64,000 nucleotides of DNA from AC-49 sp963817035 (GTDB taxonomy: Bacteria > Actinomycetota > Thermoleophilia > Solirubrobacterales > Solirubrobacteraceae). The translations under genes were made by a program, and so were the position numbers. Location: NCBI GenBank assembly GCA_963817035.1, contig CAWFMM010000003.1, forward strand, positions 496,001-560,000, read 5' to 3'. How positions within the stretch are numbered: position 1 is the stretch's first letter; each line of letters starts with the position of its first letter. The notes beneath the pieces are model-generated. The model was not told the DNA's origin and made no database searches. It saw only the letters and a program-made list of their open reading frames with translations. Shown here in pieces: positions 1 to 7,690 of the stretch.

Positions 1-111
1 TTCGGCACCGAACGCGTCCAACGCCTCACCGCCCCCGAAGTGCAGCAGCGCGTCACCGATCTGCAGCGCATGACCACGTTCGACGCCGCGCCCGTCCCGC
101 TGCGCGCCTAG
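1..111 (+). CDS. C-terminal end of an unidentified protein (cut by window edge)
   Basis: An open frame enters from the left edge and stops at TAG 109-111, giving 36 residues. The visible tail is hydrophilic and helical-looking, with VQRLTAPEVQQRVTDLQRM in the middle. No domain can be named from this piece. It is followed by a gap of about 110 bases before the subtilase gene. Confidence 0.55.
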   Translation, partial: FGTERVQRLTAPEVQQRVTDLQRMTTFDAAPVPLRA

Positions 112-211
112 CTGATCGGTCATCCGCTGAGTCAAACGGCCCGGTGTTCGGGGTTAGGAGTCGTGCGGTCGATGGGACCTGAGCGTGGCCATGGAGGCCA
201 CCGAATCCGCC

Positions 212-218
212 AAGGAGG
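212..218 (+). promoter_or_regulatory. Ribosome binding site that sets the subtilase start
   Basis: AAGGAGG lies five bases upstream of GTG 224. The open frame also has GTG 185 and ATG 191, but neither has such a site. Starting at GTG 224 puts a clean signal peptide at the very N-terminus, so this site decides the start. Confidence 0.7.
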
Positions 219-223
219 CGAAC

Positions 224-1334
224 GTGCAGGGCCGCCCCGGCCGCCGAGTGCTCGCACTCGCGGCCATCTTCGTTCCGTTGCTGTGCGCCTCGATGGCGCA
301 GGCAGCCACCGTGAGGTCCCGCCGCGCCACCCCGGTGCGCCGTACGCCGGCGCCCGTTGTGCCACCGAGCGAGTGGGGTCTGACGACGATCGCGGCACCC
401 GCGGTCTGGGCCCAGGGCGGCCAGGGACAGGGAATCGTCGTGGCGGTCGTCGACTCAGGCGCCTCGCTGACCCAGCGCGACCTGGCCCCGAACCTGTGGG
501 TCAACCCCAACGAGATTGCCGGCAACGGGATCGACGACGATCGCGACGGCTACGTCGATGACGTCAACGGCTACGACTTCGTCGGCCGCACCGGCGCGCC
601 GACCGACACCAACGGCCATGGCACCCACGTGGCGGGCATCGTCGCCGGCGCGTGCAAGGTCATCTGCGGCGTCGCCCCGCAGGCCAAGCTGATGATCGTC
701 CGCGTGCTCGACAGCCAGGCCCAGGGCGATGCCGCCACCGTCGCCCAGGGCGTCCGCTTCGCCGTCGACCACGGCGCGAAGATCGTCAACCTCTCGCTCG
801 CCGGTCCCGACGCCGACGCGCCGCTGCAAGCCGCCATCGAGTACGCCGGAGCGCAGGGAGTCCTCGTCGTCACCGCCGCCGGCAACGGCGCGGCGAACAT
901 GGATCTGACGCCGAGCTACCCCGCGTCGTTTCAGACGCCGAACCTGATCTCGGCGGCGGCGATCGGCATGGACGGTCGCCTTGGCGGCGAGTCCGACTAC
1001 GGCAAGACAGTGAGCATTGCGGCGCCGGGCCAGTCGATCATGCTCGACGGCGCTGGGGGGCGGGACCGAATGGCGCACCGGCACGTCGATGGCATCCCCG
1101 ATGGTCGCCGGCGCGCTCGCCGACCTGTGGTCACGCGACCCGACCGCGAGCTGGCGGCAGCTGCGCGACGCGATCCTGACCGCGGCCGTCCCGGGCCCAG
1201 CGGTCGGCTCGGGCACGCTCAACGTGGCAGCCGCGCTCGACGTGCTCAACGCCGCGGCGCCCCGGACGCCGGCCAAGAAGACCGCGGTCAAAGAGACGGT
1301 GGTCAAGAAGAGCACGGTCCATCGACGCCCCTGA
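224..1334 (+). pseudogene. Secreted S8 subtilisin-like serine protease, single-base frameshift
   Basis: A secreted subtilase. From GTG 224 the product begins with a basic n-region and hydrophobic core ending in SMAQA (signal peptide, residues 1-27). The catalytic Asp is in VVAVVDSG (D77) and the His in NGHGTHVAG (H132). The Ser motif GTSMASPMVAG (Ser codon 1086-1088) lies in a different reading frame. The break is at the G6 run 1055-1060: removing one G restores a continuous protein through the oxyanion and Ser regions. The tail is Lys/Thr-rich and ends at TGA 1332-1334. The product is about 369 residues if repaired, without a large pro-domain. Either this is a real pseudogene or one G is a sequencing error; the otherwise perfect triad favours an error or a recent mutation. 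Confidence 0.85.
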
Positions 1335-1341
1335 AACGCGA

Positions 1342-1377
1342 CGAAGCCCGCCCGCCGAGACCGGCGGACGGGCTTCG
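1342..1377. terminator. Bidirectional terminator between convergent genes
   Basis: GAAGCCCGCCCGCCG (1343-1357) pairs with CGGCGGACGGGCTTC (1362-1376) around a 4-base loop with one mismatch, and C1342/G1377 extend the stem. It sits between the subtilase stop (1334) and the ferritin-like stop (1397), so it can serve both. Confidence 0.75.
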
Positions 1378-1396
1378 ATTGCGTCCCGGGGGACGA

Positions 1397-2062
1397 TCAA
1401 CCGACGATGAAGCCGGTGCCCTTCACCGCCTTGAGGATCTGCGCCATCGACGCGCCGACCTCGTAGGAGCCCGACGGGGAGATCGGCTTGTTGATGAGCT
1501 CGGCGACGGCGCCCGCGTGGCGGGCCTCGACGGCGAGGATGCTCGCCGCGACGCCGAGGTACGCGGGGTTCTTGAAGTTGCCCGCCTGCCCCAGGTAGGC
1601 CTGCACGCCGGCGTTCTCCAGCGTGTGGGCCGTGTCGAGGAACTTGGCCTGGCTGGTCACTGCGGCGCCGAAGTCGAACTTCGGCGACTTGACCGCGTTG
1701 GCGCCGAGCGCCTTCCTGAGGCCCTCGACATGCGCCTGCTCGACCGGAGCGATCTGCTTGGCGAACGCCGAGGCCGGGCCGCGCAGGCCGGCCTTGGCCA
1801 GGGCCTGCTTGTAGAACGCGGCCTCGAGATACTCGAGCGTCAGCGCGTAGTTGAGGATTGCGATGTCGCCCTTGGCCGACGGCTTGGTCGCCGCGGCGGC
1901 GAAGGACGGCAGGCCACCGAGCAGAGCGCTGCCACCGAGCAGACCGCCACCGGCGATCGCGCTGCGACGGAAGAAATCTCCGCGACCGAAGCCGGCGGCC
2001 TCAGCGGTCTCCTGGACTGCGCCGTCGATGTCGACGGCTTCGAGCGAGATGAGGTCAGACAT
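1397..2062 (-). CDS. Ferritin-like domain protein with Tat-like signal
   Basis: The product has 221 residues. After a short cytoplasmic leader, a twin-arginine stretch (FRRSAIAGGG, RR at 32-33) is followed by a Gly/Leu/Ala-rich hydrophobic segment to about residue 57, resembling a Tat export signal. The rest is helical and fits the ferritin-like (Ferritin_2/DUF4439-type) four-helix fold, with acidic and His residues in LTLEYLEAAFY, APVEQAHVEGL and AVEARHAGAVAEL that could bind a di-metal centre. The likely role is an exported di-iron or stress protein; the substrate is unknown. An AGGAGGC ribosome site lies just upstream of the ATG. Its immediate upstream neighbour on the same strand is a stub of a copper protein, suggesting it was once part of a metalloprotein operon. 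Confidence 0.8.
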   Translation of the reverse strand: MSDLISLEAVDIDGAVQETAEAAGFGRGDFFRRSAIAGGGLLGGSALLGGLPSFAAAATKPSAKGDIAILNYALTLEYLEAAFYKQALAKAGLRGPASAFAKQIAPVEQAHVEGLRKALGANAVKSPKFDFGAAVTSQAKFLDTAHTLENAGVQAYLGQAGNFKNPAYLGVAASILAVEARHAGAVAELINKPISPSGSYEVGASMAQILKAVKGTGFIVG

Positions 2063-2080
2063 GGTGCGAGTGCCTCCTGA

Positions 2081-2170
2081 TTATTTGACGATGACGGTCC
2101 CGGCCATGCCGGGGTGGATCGTGCAGGCGAGCGTTGCGTTTCGATGCAGGCGCATATCCCGTTCGTTCGA
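2081..2170 (-). pseudogene. C-terminal stub of a cupredoxin (plastocyanin-like) gene
   Basis: On the minus strand, just before the ferritin-like gene, a short open frame ends TLACTIHPGMAGTVIVK, stop TAA 2083-2081. The spacing Cys-x-x-His-x-x-Met is the copper-ligand loop of plastocyanin/amicyanin-type cupredoxins. A full protein would need about 100 residues, but an in-frame TGA lies roughly 35 codons upstream and no cupredoxin N-terminus is visible in the other frames. I read it as the remnant of a truncated gene whose operon partner survives. Confidence 0.6.
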
Positions 2171-2261
2171 ACGATCGGGCAATGTGGATCACAAGCTGGC
2201 GGGTTAGCGCTCGCTGACGGTGGCGCGTGCGATCCGTTGCCCACGGGGGTACGCTCCTGGC

Positions 2262-2525
2262 ATGACGTGGGGCTTCCTGTGGCTGATGCTCGCCCTCAAG
2301 ATCCCGATCGGCGGGCTGCTCTACATCGTCTGGTGGGCGGTCCACGACGTCGACGAGCCGGCGGGCGCTCCGGAGGCCGGCGACGGCGGCTCCAAGCGCC
2401 CGCTGCACCCGCACGGACCGCTGCCCCGCGCCCCGCGTCGCGGGGCGCACAACACCCCGGCTCCGAGCCCCCCGCCGCGCGTGCGCTCAGTCGTCGCCCG
2501 CGCCCGCAATCTGCCGCCGGTCTAG
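2262..2525 (+). CDS. Small single-pass membrane protein, unknown
   Basis: The product has 87 residues. It opens with a hydrophobic helix (GFLWLMLALKIPIGGLLYIVWW, about residues 4-25) and continues with a Pro/Arg-rich, positively charged cytoplasmic-type tail. ATG 2262 is preferred because it places the membrane helix at the N-terminus. The stop TAG touches the next start (dCTP deaminase at 2526), so the two are probably co-transcribed. No family is recognised. Confidence 0.6.
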   Translation: MTWGFLWLMLALKIPIGGLLYIVWWAVHDVDEPAGAPEAGDGGSKRPLHPHGPLPRAPRRGAHNTPAPSPPPRVRSVVARARNLPPV

Positions 2526-3119
2526 ATGCCGACGTCAGTGCTCTCCGACGGGACGATCCGCCGCCTGATCGAGGAGGGCCAGGTACGTATCGACCCGTGG
2601 GACGAGGCGATGCTCCAGCCCGCCAGCGTCGACCTGCGGCTCGGCACCTCGTTCCGCGTCTTCCACAACTTCCGCGTCGCGGCGATCGACCTCGCCGACC
2701 CGCCGACGAACCTCACCGAGCACATCGAGATCGCCCAGGACGAGTCGTTCGTCATCCATCCCGGCGAGTTCTGCCTCGGCGGCACGCAGGAGTGGGTCGA
2801 GCTGCCCGACGACATCGTCGCCCGGATCGAGGGCAAGAGCTCGCTCGGGCGTCTGGGGCTGATCGTCCACGCCACCGCGGGCTTCGTCGACCCGGGGTTC
2901 AAGGGCACCCTGACGCTCGAGATCACCAACCTGACGCGCGTCCCGATCATCCTCTGGCCGGGCAAGCCGATCGCCCAGCTGTCGTTCATGACGCTCGATG
3001 CACCCGCCGAGCGGCCCTATGGCCACCCCGGCCTCGGCAGCCACTACGTCGGCCAGCGCGACGCGACCGAATCGCGCTACGAGGGCGGCCCGGCGGCGTC
3101 AGCCCGCCCGGTGGGGTAG
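2526..3119 (+). CDS. dcd: dCTP deaminase
   Basis: Converts dCTP to dUTP (in some bacteria directly to dUMP), feeding thymidylate synthesis. The product has 197 residues, the usual length. Family hallmarks visible are ASVDLRLG (33-40), the nucleotide-binding EGKSSLGRLGL (102-112), HATAGFVDPGFKG (115-127) and the catalytic-type Glu in LEITN (E132). The ATG directly follows the stop of the preceding small membrane gene. Whether it is mono- or bifunctional (dCTP deaminase/dUTPase) cannot be decided by eye. Confidence 0.93.
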   Translation: MPTSVLSDGTIRRLIEEGQVRIDPWDEAMLQPASVDLRLGTSFRVFHNFRVAAIDLADPPTNLTEHIEIAQDESFVIHPGEFCLGGTQEWVELPDDIVARIEGKSSLGRLGLIVHATAGFVDPGFKGTLTLEITNLTRVPIILWPGKPIAQLSFMTLDAPAERPYGHPGLGSHYVGQRDATESRYEGGPAASARPVG

Positions 3120-3132
3120 ATTCGCGCCCGAA

Positions 3133-3351
3133 ATGTTCGCCGCACTGATCACCGCCGCCGAGCAGGCCGAGCCCTCGAAGACCGGGTTCTACGTCATGGG
3201 CTTCGTGCTCGTGGCGTGGGCGTTCGGCGTGACGTTCTTCGGGATGCGCTCGTCGAAGTGGCCGAGCAGCCTCGGCGGCGAGCGGGGCGTCGTCACGGTC
3301 AGCGTGCTGCTCGTCGCGGGCACGATGGCCGCCGCGATCCTCACCTCCTAG
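3133..3351 (+). CDS. Small two-helix membrane protein, unknown
   Basis: The product has 72 residues. A first hydrophobic segment (FYVMGFVLVAWAFGVTFFGM, about 19-38) and a second near the C-terminus (VVTVSVLLVAGTMAAAIL) are joined by a short polar loop containing SSKWPSS. It sits 13 bases after dcd and 10 before a PRC-barrel-like gene, in one tight run. No family is recognised. Confidence 0.6.
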   Translation: MFAALITAAEQAEPSKTGFYVMGFVLVAWAFGVTFFGMRSSKWPSSLGGERGVVTVSVLLVAGTMAAAILTS

Positions 3352-3361
3352 CCCGGCGCCG

Positions 3362-3712
3362 GTGTCCGTGTCTGACGACGACGGCTACGCGATCTCCTAC
3401 AAGGTGCTGCCGACCGGCACGCCCGTGGTCACCAGCGACGGCGTCGCGCTCGGCACGGTGCGCGAGGTGCTCGAAGCCAAGCGCGAGCACATCTTCGACG
3501 GGATCGTGATCGACACGCCGCACGGCACGCGGTTCGTCGACGCGCCCGAGATCGCGCGGATCGCCGAGCGCGCGGTGACGTTGACGATCGACGCCGCCGA
3601 GGCCGCGCAGCTGCCCGAGAGCGACCCCAAGGGCTCGCGCGAGTTCCGCGCCGACGCCCGCACCGCCAAGACCCCACGCGTGTTTGGCGGCGGCTGGCGA
3701 CGGAGAAAGTAG
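3362..3712 (+). CDS. PRC-barrel-like / DUF2171-type protein
   Basis: The product has 116 residues from GTG 3362. The N-terminal half (GTPVVTSDGVALGTVREVLE and onward through FDGIVIDTPHGTRFVDAPEI) has the beta-barrel pattern of PRC-barrel domains, which act as small adaptor folds in proteins for RNA processing and photosystem assembly. The last 30 residues are basic (RVFGGGWRRRK). It is cytoplasmic and sits directly upstream of citrate synthase. The role is unknown. Confidence 0.6.
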   Translation: MSVSDDDGYAISYKVLPTGTPVVTSDGVALGTVREVLEAKREHIFDGIVIDTPHGTRFVDAPEIARIAERAVTLTIDAAEAAQLPESDPKGSREFRADARTAKTPRVFGGGWRRRK

Positions 3713-3725
3713 TGTTCCCGAGCCC

Positions 3726-5018
3726 ATGAGCAACGACGCCGACACGCTGAGCGTGACCGACAACCGCACCGGCAAGACCTACGAGGTCCCGATCACGGAC
3801 GGCACGGTCCGGGCGATGGACTTCCGCCAGATCAAGACATCCGACGATGACTTCGGTCTGATGACGTACGACCCGGCGTTCACGAACACCGCGTCGACGC
3901 GCTCCGCTATCACCTACATCGACGGCGACGCGGGGATCCTCGAATACCGCGGCTACCCGATCGAGCAGCTCGCCGAGAAGTCGACCTACCTCGAGGTCGC
4001 CTACCTGCTCGTCTACGGCGAGCTCCCCACCGCCGACGAGCTCGCCGAGTGGACGCACCTGATCACGATCCACACGTTCGTGCACGAGAACGTCAAGGAG
4101 TTCATGGCCGGCTTCCGCCACGACGCACACCCGATGGGGATGCTCGTCGGCTCGGTCGGCGCGCTGTCGACGTTCTACCCCGACGCCAACGAGATCGAAG
4201 ATCCCGAGAACCGCGCGATCCAGACGATCCGGCTGCTGGCCAAGATGCCGACGCTCGCCGCGTTCGCCTACCGCCACACCCAGGGGATGCCCTACGTCTA
4301 TCCCGACAACGACCTGAGCTACCCCGAGAACTTCCTGTCGATGATGTACAAGATGACGGAGCTCAAGTACCAGGCCGATCCGCGCCTGGCCCGGGCCCTG
4401 GACATCCTCTTCATCCTCCACGCCGACCACGAGCAGAACTGCTCGACCAACGCGGTGCGCTCGGTCGGGTCCTCGCAGGTCGATCCCTACTCGGCGATCA
4501 CCGCCGGGGTTGCCGCGCTCTATGGGCCGCTGCATGGCGGCGCCAACGAGGCGGTGCTGCGGATGCTGCGCCGGATCGGGTCCACCGAGAACATCCCGGC
4601 GTTCGTCGACGGCGTGAAGGCGGGCAACGAGAAGCTGATGGGCTTCGGCCACCGCGTCTACAAGAACTTCGATCCGCGGGCGACGATCATCAAGTCCGCG
4701 GCCAACGACGTGTTCGAGGTGACCGGCGTCAACCCGCTACTGGCGATCGCACTCGAGCTCGAGAAGATCGCGCTCGAGGACGAGTACTTCGTCTCGCGCA
4801 AGCTCTATCCGAACGTCGACTTCTACTCGGGCCTGATCTACGAGGCGCTCGGGCTGCCGGTCGCCATGTTCCCGGTCATGTTCGCGATCCCGCGCACCAG
4901 CGGCTGGATCTCACAGTGGCTCGAGCTCGTGACCGACTCCGAGCAGAAGATCGCCCGCCCGCGCCAGATCTACACCGGCGAGCGCAGCCGCGACTACGTC
5001 GCGATCAATCAGCGCTGA
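3726..5018 (+). CDS. gltA: Citrate synthase
   Basis: Condenses acetyl-CoA and oxaloacetate to citrate, the entry step of the TCA cycle. The product has 430 residues, typical of the larger (type II, gltA-like) bacterial enzymes. The catalytic histidines are in GPLHGGANEAVLRML and GFGHRVYKNFDPRA, and the catalytic Asp is in NVDFYSGL. The N-terminal segment with GDAGILEYRGYPIEQLA is diagnostic. ATG 3726 was chosen because it gives the expected N-terminal beta domain; the open frame extends further upstream without a better start. A small unknown gene follows after 3 bases. Confidence 0.95.
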   Translation: MSNDADTLSVTDNRTGKTYEVPITDGTVRAMDFRQIKTSDDDFGLMTYDPAFTNTASTRSAITYIDGDAGILEYRGYPIEQLAEKSTYLEVAYLLVYGELPTADELAEWTHLITIHTFVHENVKEFMAGFRHDAHPMGMLVGSVGALSTFYPDANEIEDPENRAIQTIRLLAKMPTLAAFAYRHTQGMPYVYPDNDLSYPENFLSMMYKMTELKYQADPRLARALDILFILHADHEQNCSTNAVRSVGSSQVDPYSAITAGVAALYGPLHGGANEAVLRMLRRIGSTENIPAFVDGVKAGNEKLMGFGHRVYKNFDPRATIIKSAANDVFEVTGVNPLLAIALELEKIALEDEYFVSRKLYPNVDFYSGLIYEALGLPVAMFPVMFAIPRTSGWISQWLELVTDSEQKIARPRQIYTGERSRDYVAINQR

Positions 5019-5021
5019 CGG

Positions 5022-5360
5022 TTGGCCGCCCGCTTCAAACTGACGATTCGCGAGGGCTCGTCGGTCGACAGCTCGTACTTCGCTTCGCTGGAGGGGGCGC
5101 TGGCGGAGCTCGAGGCGCAGCTCGTCGAGGTGGCGGCGCGGACCGATTTGGCGCCGACGCACGTCTTCAAGCGCGAGGTCGCGCCGGTCGCGCAGATCGC
5201 GGCACGCGGCCTGGTGCACGGGCGCGGCGTGCACGGCGGGGTTGACGTCCGCGGCGACGGGTCGACGGAGGCGTGGACGGGGCGCTGGGTCCGGGCGGTC
5301 GTGGAGCGCCGGCGCAAGGAGTCGGCGTACGCGGCGCTGCGGCGGGTGCTCGAGGGGTGA
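5022..5360 (+). CDS. Hypothetical protein downstream of citrate synthase
   Basis: The product has 112 residues from TTG 5022, three bases after gltA. It begins with a strand-like RFKLTIREG segment and a helix rich in Leu/Glu (EGALAELEAQLVEVAA), and ends basic (VVERRRKESAYAALRRVLEG). There are no membrane segments or metal motifs. It converges with the kinase gene on the other strand, with a 10-base gap. No family is recognised. Confidence 0.55.
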   Translation: MAARFKLTIREGSSVDSSYFASLEGALAELEAQLVEVAARTDLAPTHVFKREVAPVAQIAARGLVHGRGVHGGVDVRGDGSTEAWTGRWVRAVVERRRKESAYAALRRVLEG

Positions 5361-5370
5361 GCCGGGGGAG

Positions 5371-6225
5371 CTATTGCCATTTTCGGAACCCAACCCCCCG
5401 CAGCTGTGCCGCGTACGGCCCGCGGCCTGTCAAACACGCCGCCCCGCAACGCGCCGCCAGCTCGACCGCGCCCTGGATCCCCAGTCCGGCCGCCATCCCG
5501 TACGTCAGACCGGCCGCGAACGAATCGCCGCAGCCGTACGCGTCGACCTTCGGCCCCGGCAGCGGCGCCGCCGCCCACGTCCCCGACGAGCCGTCGGCGC
5601 CCGACCACGAGCCACCGTGAGCGCCGTGGGTGCGAACCACGAACGCGGGATCCGATGACAGGTCACCCGAGACATACGCCTCGCCTGGATCGCCGGCGCT
5701 CAAGACCAACGCGTCGAGCGCGACGGCGCCGGCCTGCAACACGTCCAGCGCCCGCGGCGTCGCCACCAACACGCGAGCCCGGCGCGCGAACGCCAGCGCC
5801 GCCACGTCACCACCGGTGAAGTAGACGCCGTCGACGGCGTCAAGCGACTCCCAGTCCAGCGCCTCGTCGCCGTGCGGAACCATCCGCGGCCCGAGCACCG
5901 TGATCGTGCGCTCGTGTCCCGCGTCGAGGAAGACGAATGCCCGGCGCTGCTCCGTGCCCGCGCGCACCGTCCCGTGGACGGTGACGCCCAGCTCGGCCAG
6001 TCCGGACAGCGCCGCCGAACCGACCGCGTCATCACCGACCACGGTGAAGAACTCCGCCGCGCCGGCCAACCGCGCGAGCTGCACCGCCGCCACCGACCCG
6101 CCGCCCGCGACCGCGGAGAACACGGAGTCGGCGTGGACGATCTCGCCGACCGCCGGCACGCGCTCGACAACCGCGAACTCACCCCATTCGACGTGGCCGA
6201 CGACGGCGACCCGCGGCGGGCTCAC
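5371..6225 (-). CDS. PfkB-family carbohydrate/nucleoside kinase
   Basis: The product has 284 residues, a normal length for ribokinase-fold kinases. The N-terminal GGGSVAAVQLARLAG matches PfkB signature 1. The C-terminal PKVDAYGCGDSFAAGLTYG matches signature 2, with the catalytic base Asp in GCGD and the anion-hole glycines. Such enzymes phosphorylate sugars, adenosine or related alcohols with ATP; the exact substrate is not predictable here. Its start overlaps the stop of the metallopeptidase gene by 4 bases, so the two are translationally coupled. Confidence 0.85.
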   Translation of the reverse strand: MSPPRVAVVGHVEWGEFAVVERVPAVGEIVHADSVFSAVAGGGSVAAVQLARLAGAAEFFTVVGDDAVGSAALSGLAELGVTVHGTVRAGTEQRRAFVFLDAGHERTITVLGPRMVPHGDEALDWESLDAVDGVYFTGGDVAALAFARRARVLVATPRALDVLQAGAVALDALVLSAGDPGEAYVSGDLSSDPAFVVRTHGAHGGSWSGADGSSGTWAAAPLPGPKVDAYGCGDSFAAGLTYGMAAGLGIQGAVELAARCGAACLTGRGPYAAQLRGVGFRKWQ

Positions 6226-6881
6226 AGCACCAGCGACGCCCCATGGTCGCGCAGCCAGCGCCGCGGGCGGCGATAGTCGGGCACGTGGCGCTCGACCAGC
6301 GCCCAGAAGCGCGGCGAGTGATCCATCACGCTGAGATGGCAGGCCTCGTGCCAGATCACGTAGTCCAGGACCGCCTCAGGCGCGAGCAGCAGGCGCCAGT
6401 TGAAGCTCACCGCCCCGCTCGGCGAGCACGAGCCCCAGCGGGTGCGTTGCCCGCGAATCGAGATCGGTCCGTGCGTCACACCCAGCGCGGCCGCCGAACG
6501 CTCAAGGCGCGGGGCGATCTCGTCGCGCGCGGTGCGCCGATACCAGCGCTCGAGCGCCGGCCGTGCGTCGCCGGCGGGTACGAGCAGCTCGTTGCCGCGG
6601 CGGTGCACGCGGACGCGATCGACCTGCGCGCGCAGCACGAGCGAGTGATCGAGGAACGGGACCGTCGCGCCCCTGGCGGCGATCCGCGCACGCAGGGCGT
6701 CGGCCTCGCCGAGGCGGCGCTCGATCCACGGGCGCAGTTGCGCGACCGCCGCCGCGGCCTCGCGCTCACGAGCGCGACGCGGCAGCACGACCTCGACTCC
6801 GGTGTGCGGGTCGACGGTGACGCGCACGCGCCGGGCGCGATCGGAGCGGCGAATGGTGTACTCGATCTCCACGGCGACCAA
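6222..6881 (-). CDS. YgjP-like (DUF45) zinc metallopeptidase-domain protein
   Basis: The product has 219 residues. It carries the YgjP/SprT-like pattern: RTRWGSCSPSGAVSFNWRL (147-165) before a zinc motif HEACH (178-182) and a further His in MDHSPRFW (H188), as in the M48-type UPF0735/DUF45 group. A conserved lone metallopeptidase fold is clear; no physiological substrate is established that I can name. It is first in a two-gene minus-strand unit with the PfkB kinase. The start could lie a few codons inside the frame (MVAVEIEYTIRRS). Confidence 0.85.
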   Translation of the reverse strand: MVAVEIEYTIRRSDRARRVRVTVDPHTGVEVVLPRRAREREAAAAVAQLRPWIERRLGEADALRARIAARGATVPFLDHSLVLRAQVDRVRVHRRGNELLVPAGDARPALERWYRRTARDEIAPRLERSAAALGVTHGPISIRGQRTRWGSCSPSGAVSFNWRLLLAPEAVLDYVIWHEACHLSVMDHSPRFWALVERHVPDYRRPRRWLRDHGASLVL

Positions 6882-6930
6882 GCGTAGGGACCGGGGCAGA
6901 CCGTGCGGCGCTTGTCATGATGGCGCGACG

Positions 6931-7215
6931 ATGCCCACGTCGATCGTCAAGCTGCCCGCGTCGGTCGGCGCCGAGTTCGAGGTCTTCATCAGCGGCGTGC
7001 CCCAGCGCGCCGGGACCGACTACAAGGTCCACGGCCGCGAGCTGCACTTCGACCGCGAGCTGCGCAAGGACCGCATCAGCGGCTGGCGCTGGCTGCTCGG
7101 CGCCTGGGGCGTCGGCACGTACCGCCAGAACGACTCGGTCGACGTTCGCTACCTGGCCGCCGACGGCTCGCCGAGGCTCGCCGAGGCGCTCGAGATCACC
7201 TACCCGGACGCCTGA
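6931..7215 (+). CDS. Hypothetical small protein (94 aa)
   Basis: From ATG 6931. It has a beta-rich N-terminal half (SIVKLPASVGAEFEVFISG) with a strand-turn-strand feel and a Trp-rich patch (SGWRWLLGAWGVGTYRQ). It has no signal peptide, and no family is recognised. It heads a run of short genes reaching into the aminotransferase gene, so it may belong to that operon. Confidence 0.6.
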   Translation: MPTSIVKLPASVGAEFEVFISGVPQRAGTDYKVHGRELHFDRELRKDRISGWRWLLGAWGVGTYRQNDSVDVRYLAADGSPRLAEALEITYPDA

Positions 7216-7230
7216 GGAGACACGACGACC

Positions 7231-7317
7231 ATGCCCATGGCGCAACAGATCGCCGACGCGGCGGGCGCCTCGATCCGCAAGCTCGCCGCGCTGGAGCGCG
7301 CGGCCGACGCCGCTTGA
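7231..7317 (+). CDS. Possible 28-residue peptide gene
   Basis: ATG 7231 to TGA 7315-7317. A GAGGAGA ribosome-site-like stretch (7214-7220) precedes it. The peptide is an Ala-rich amphipathic helix (MPMAQQIADAAGASIRKLAAL in the first part). It fills the otherwise empty gap between two small genes in the same direction. At this length coding cannot be proven. Confidence 0.3.
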   Translation: MPMAQQIADAAGASIRKLAALERAADAA

Positions 7318-7330
7318 AAGACTGCCGCCC

Positions 7331-7690
7331 ATGGGCAAGCGCGCACGCCGCCGCGGCACGGTTGAGAAGCTCACCGCACCGAGCACCGACCACATCTCCG
7401 CCGACGGCGACGTCCTCACGTTGCGCGGTGCGCTCTCGCCGGCCGCTCGCACCGAGTACACCCAGACGCTGTCGGGCAACGTCCTCTCCCGGGAGGACGC
7501 GTGGCAGCGCGCGACCGAGCTGCTGTTCGAGCGTCTCGCGGTGCGCTGGGTGATCAACGACGTGGAGACCGAGGGCCAGCGCGATCTGCTGCTGCGCTAC
7601 CGCGCCGCGTCGCAGGACGAGCGGCGCTTCGTGCGCGACGCGCTGCGCGCCCACCTGACCGAGAACTTCCCCGAGCTGGAAGCCCCATGA
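7331..7690 (+). CDS. Hypothetical protein (119 aa) coupled to the aminotransferase
   Basis: From ATG 7331. It has a basic N-terminus (GKRARRRG), then a mixed alpha/beta acidic domain ending RFVRDALRAHLTENFPELEAP. Its TGA overlaps the ATG of the aminotransferase (ATGA at 7687-7690), which implies translational coupling. No domain is recognised. Confidence 0.6.
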   Translation: MGKRARRRGTVEKLTAPSTDHISADGDVLTLRGALSPAARTEYTQTLSGNVLSREDAWQRATELLFERLAVRWVINDVETEGQRDLLLRYRAASQDERRFVRDALRAHLTENFPELEAP

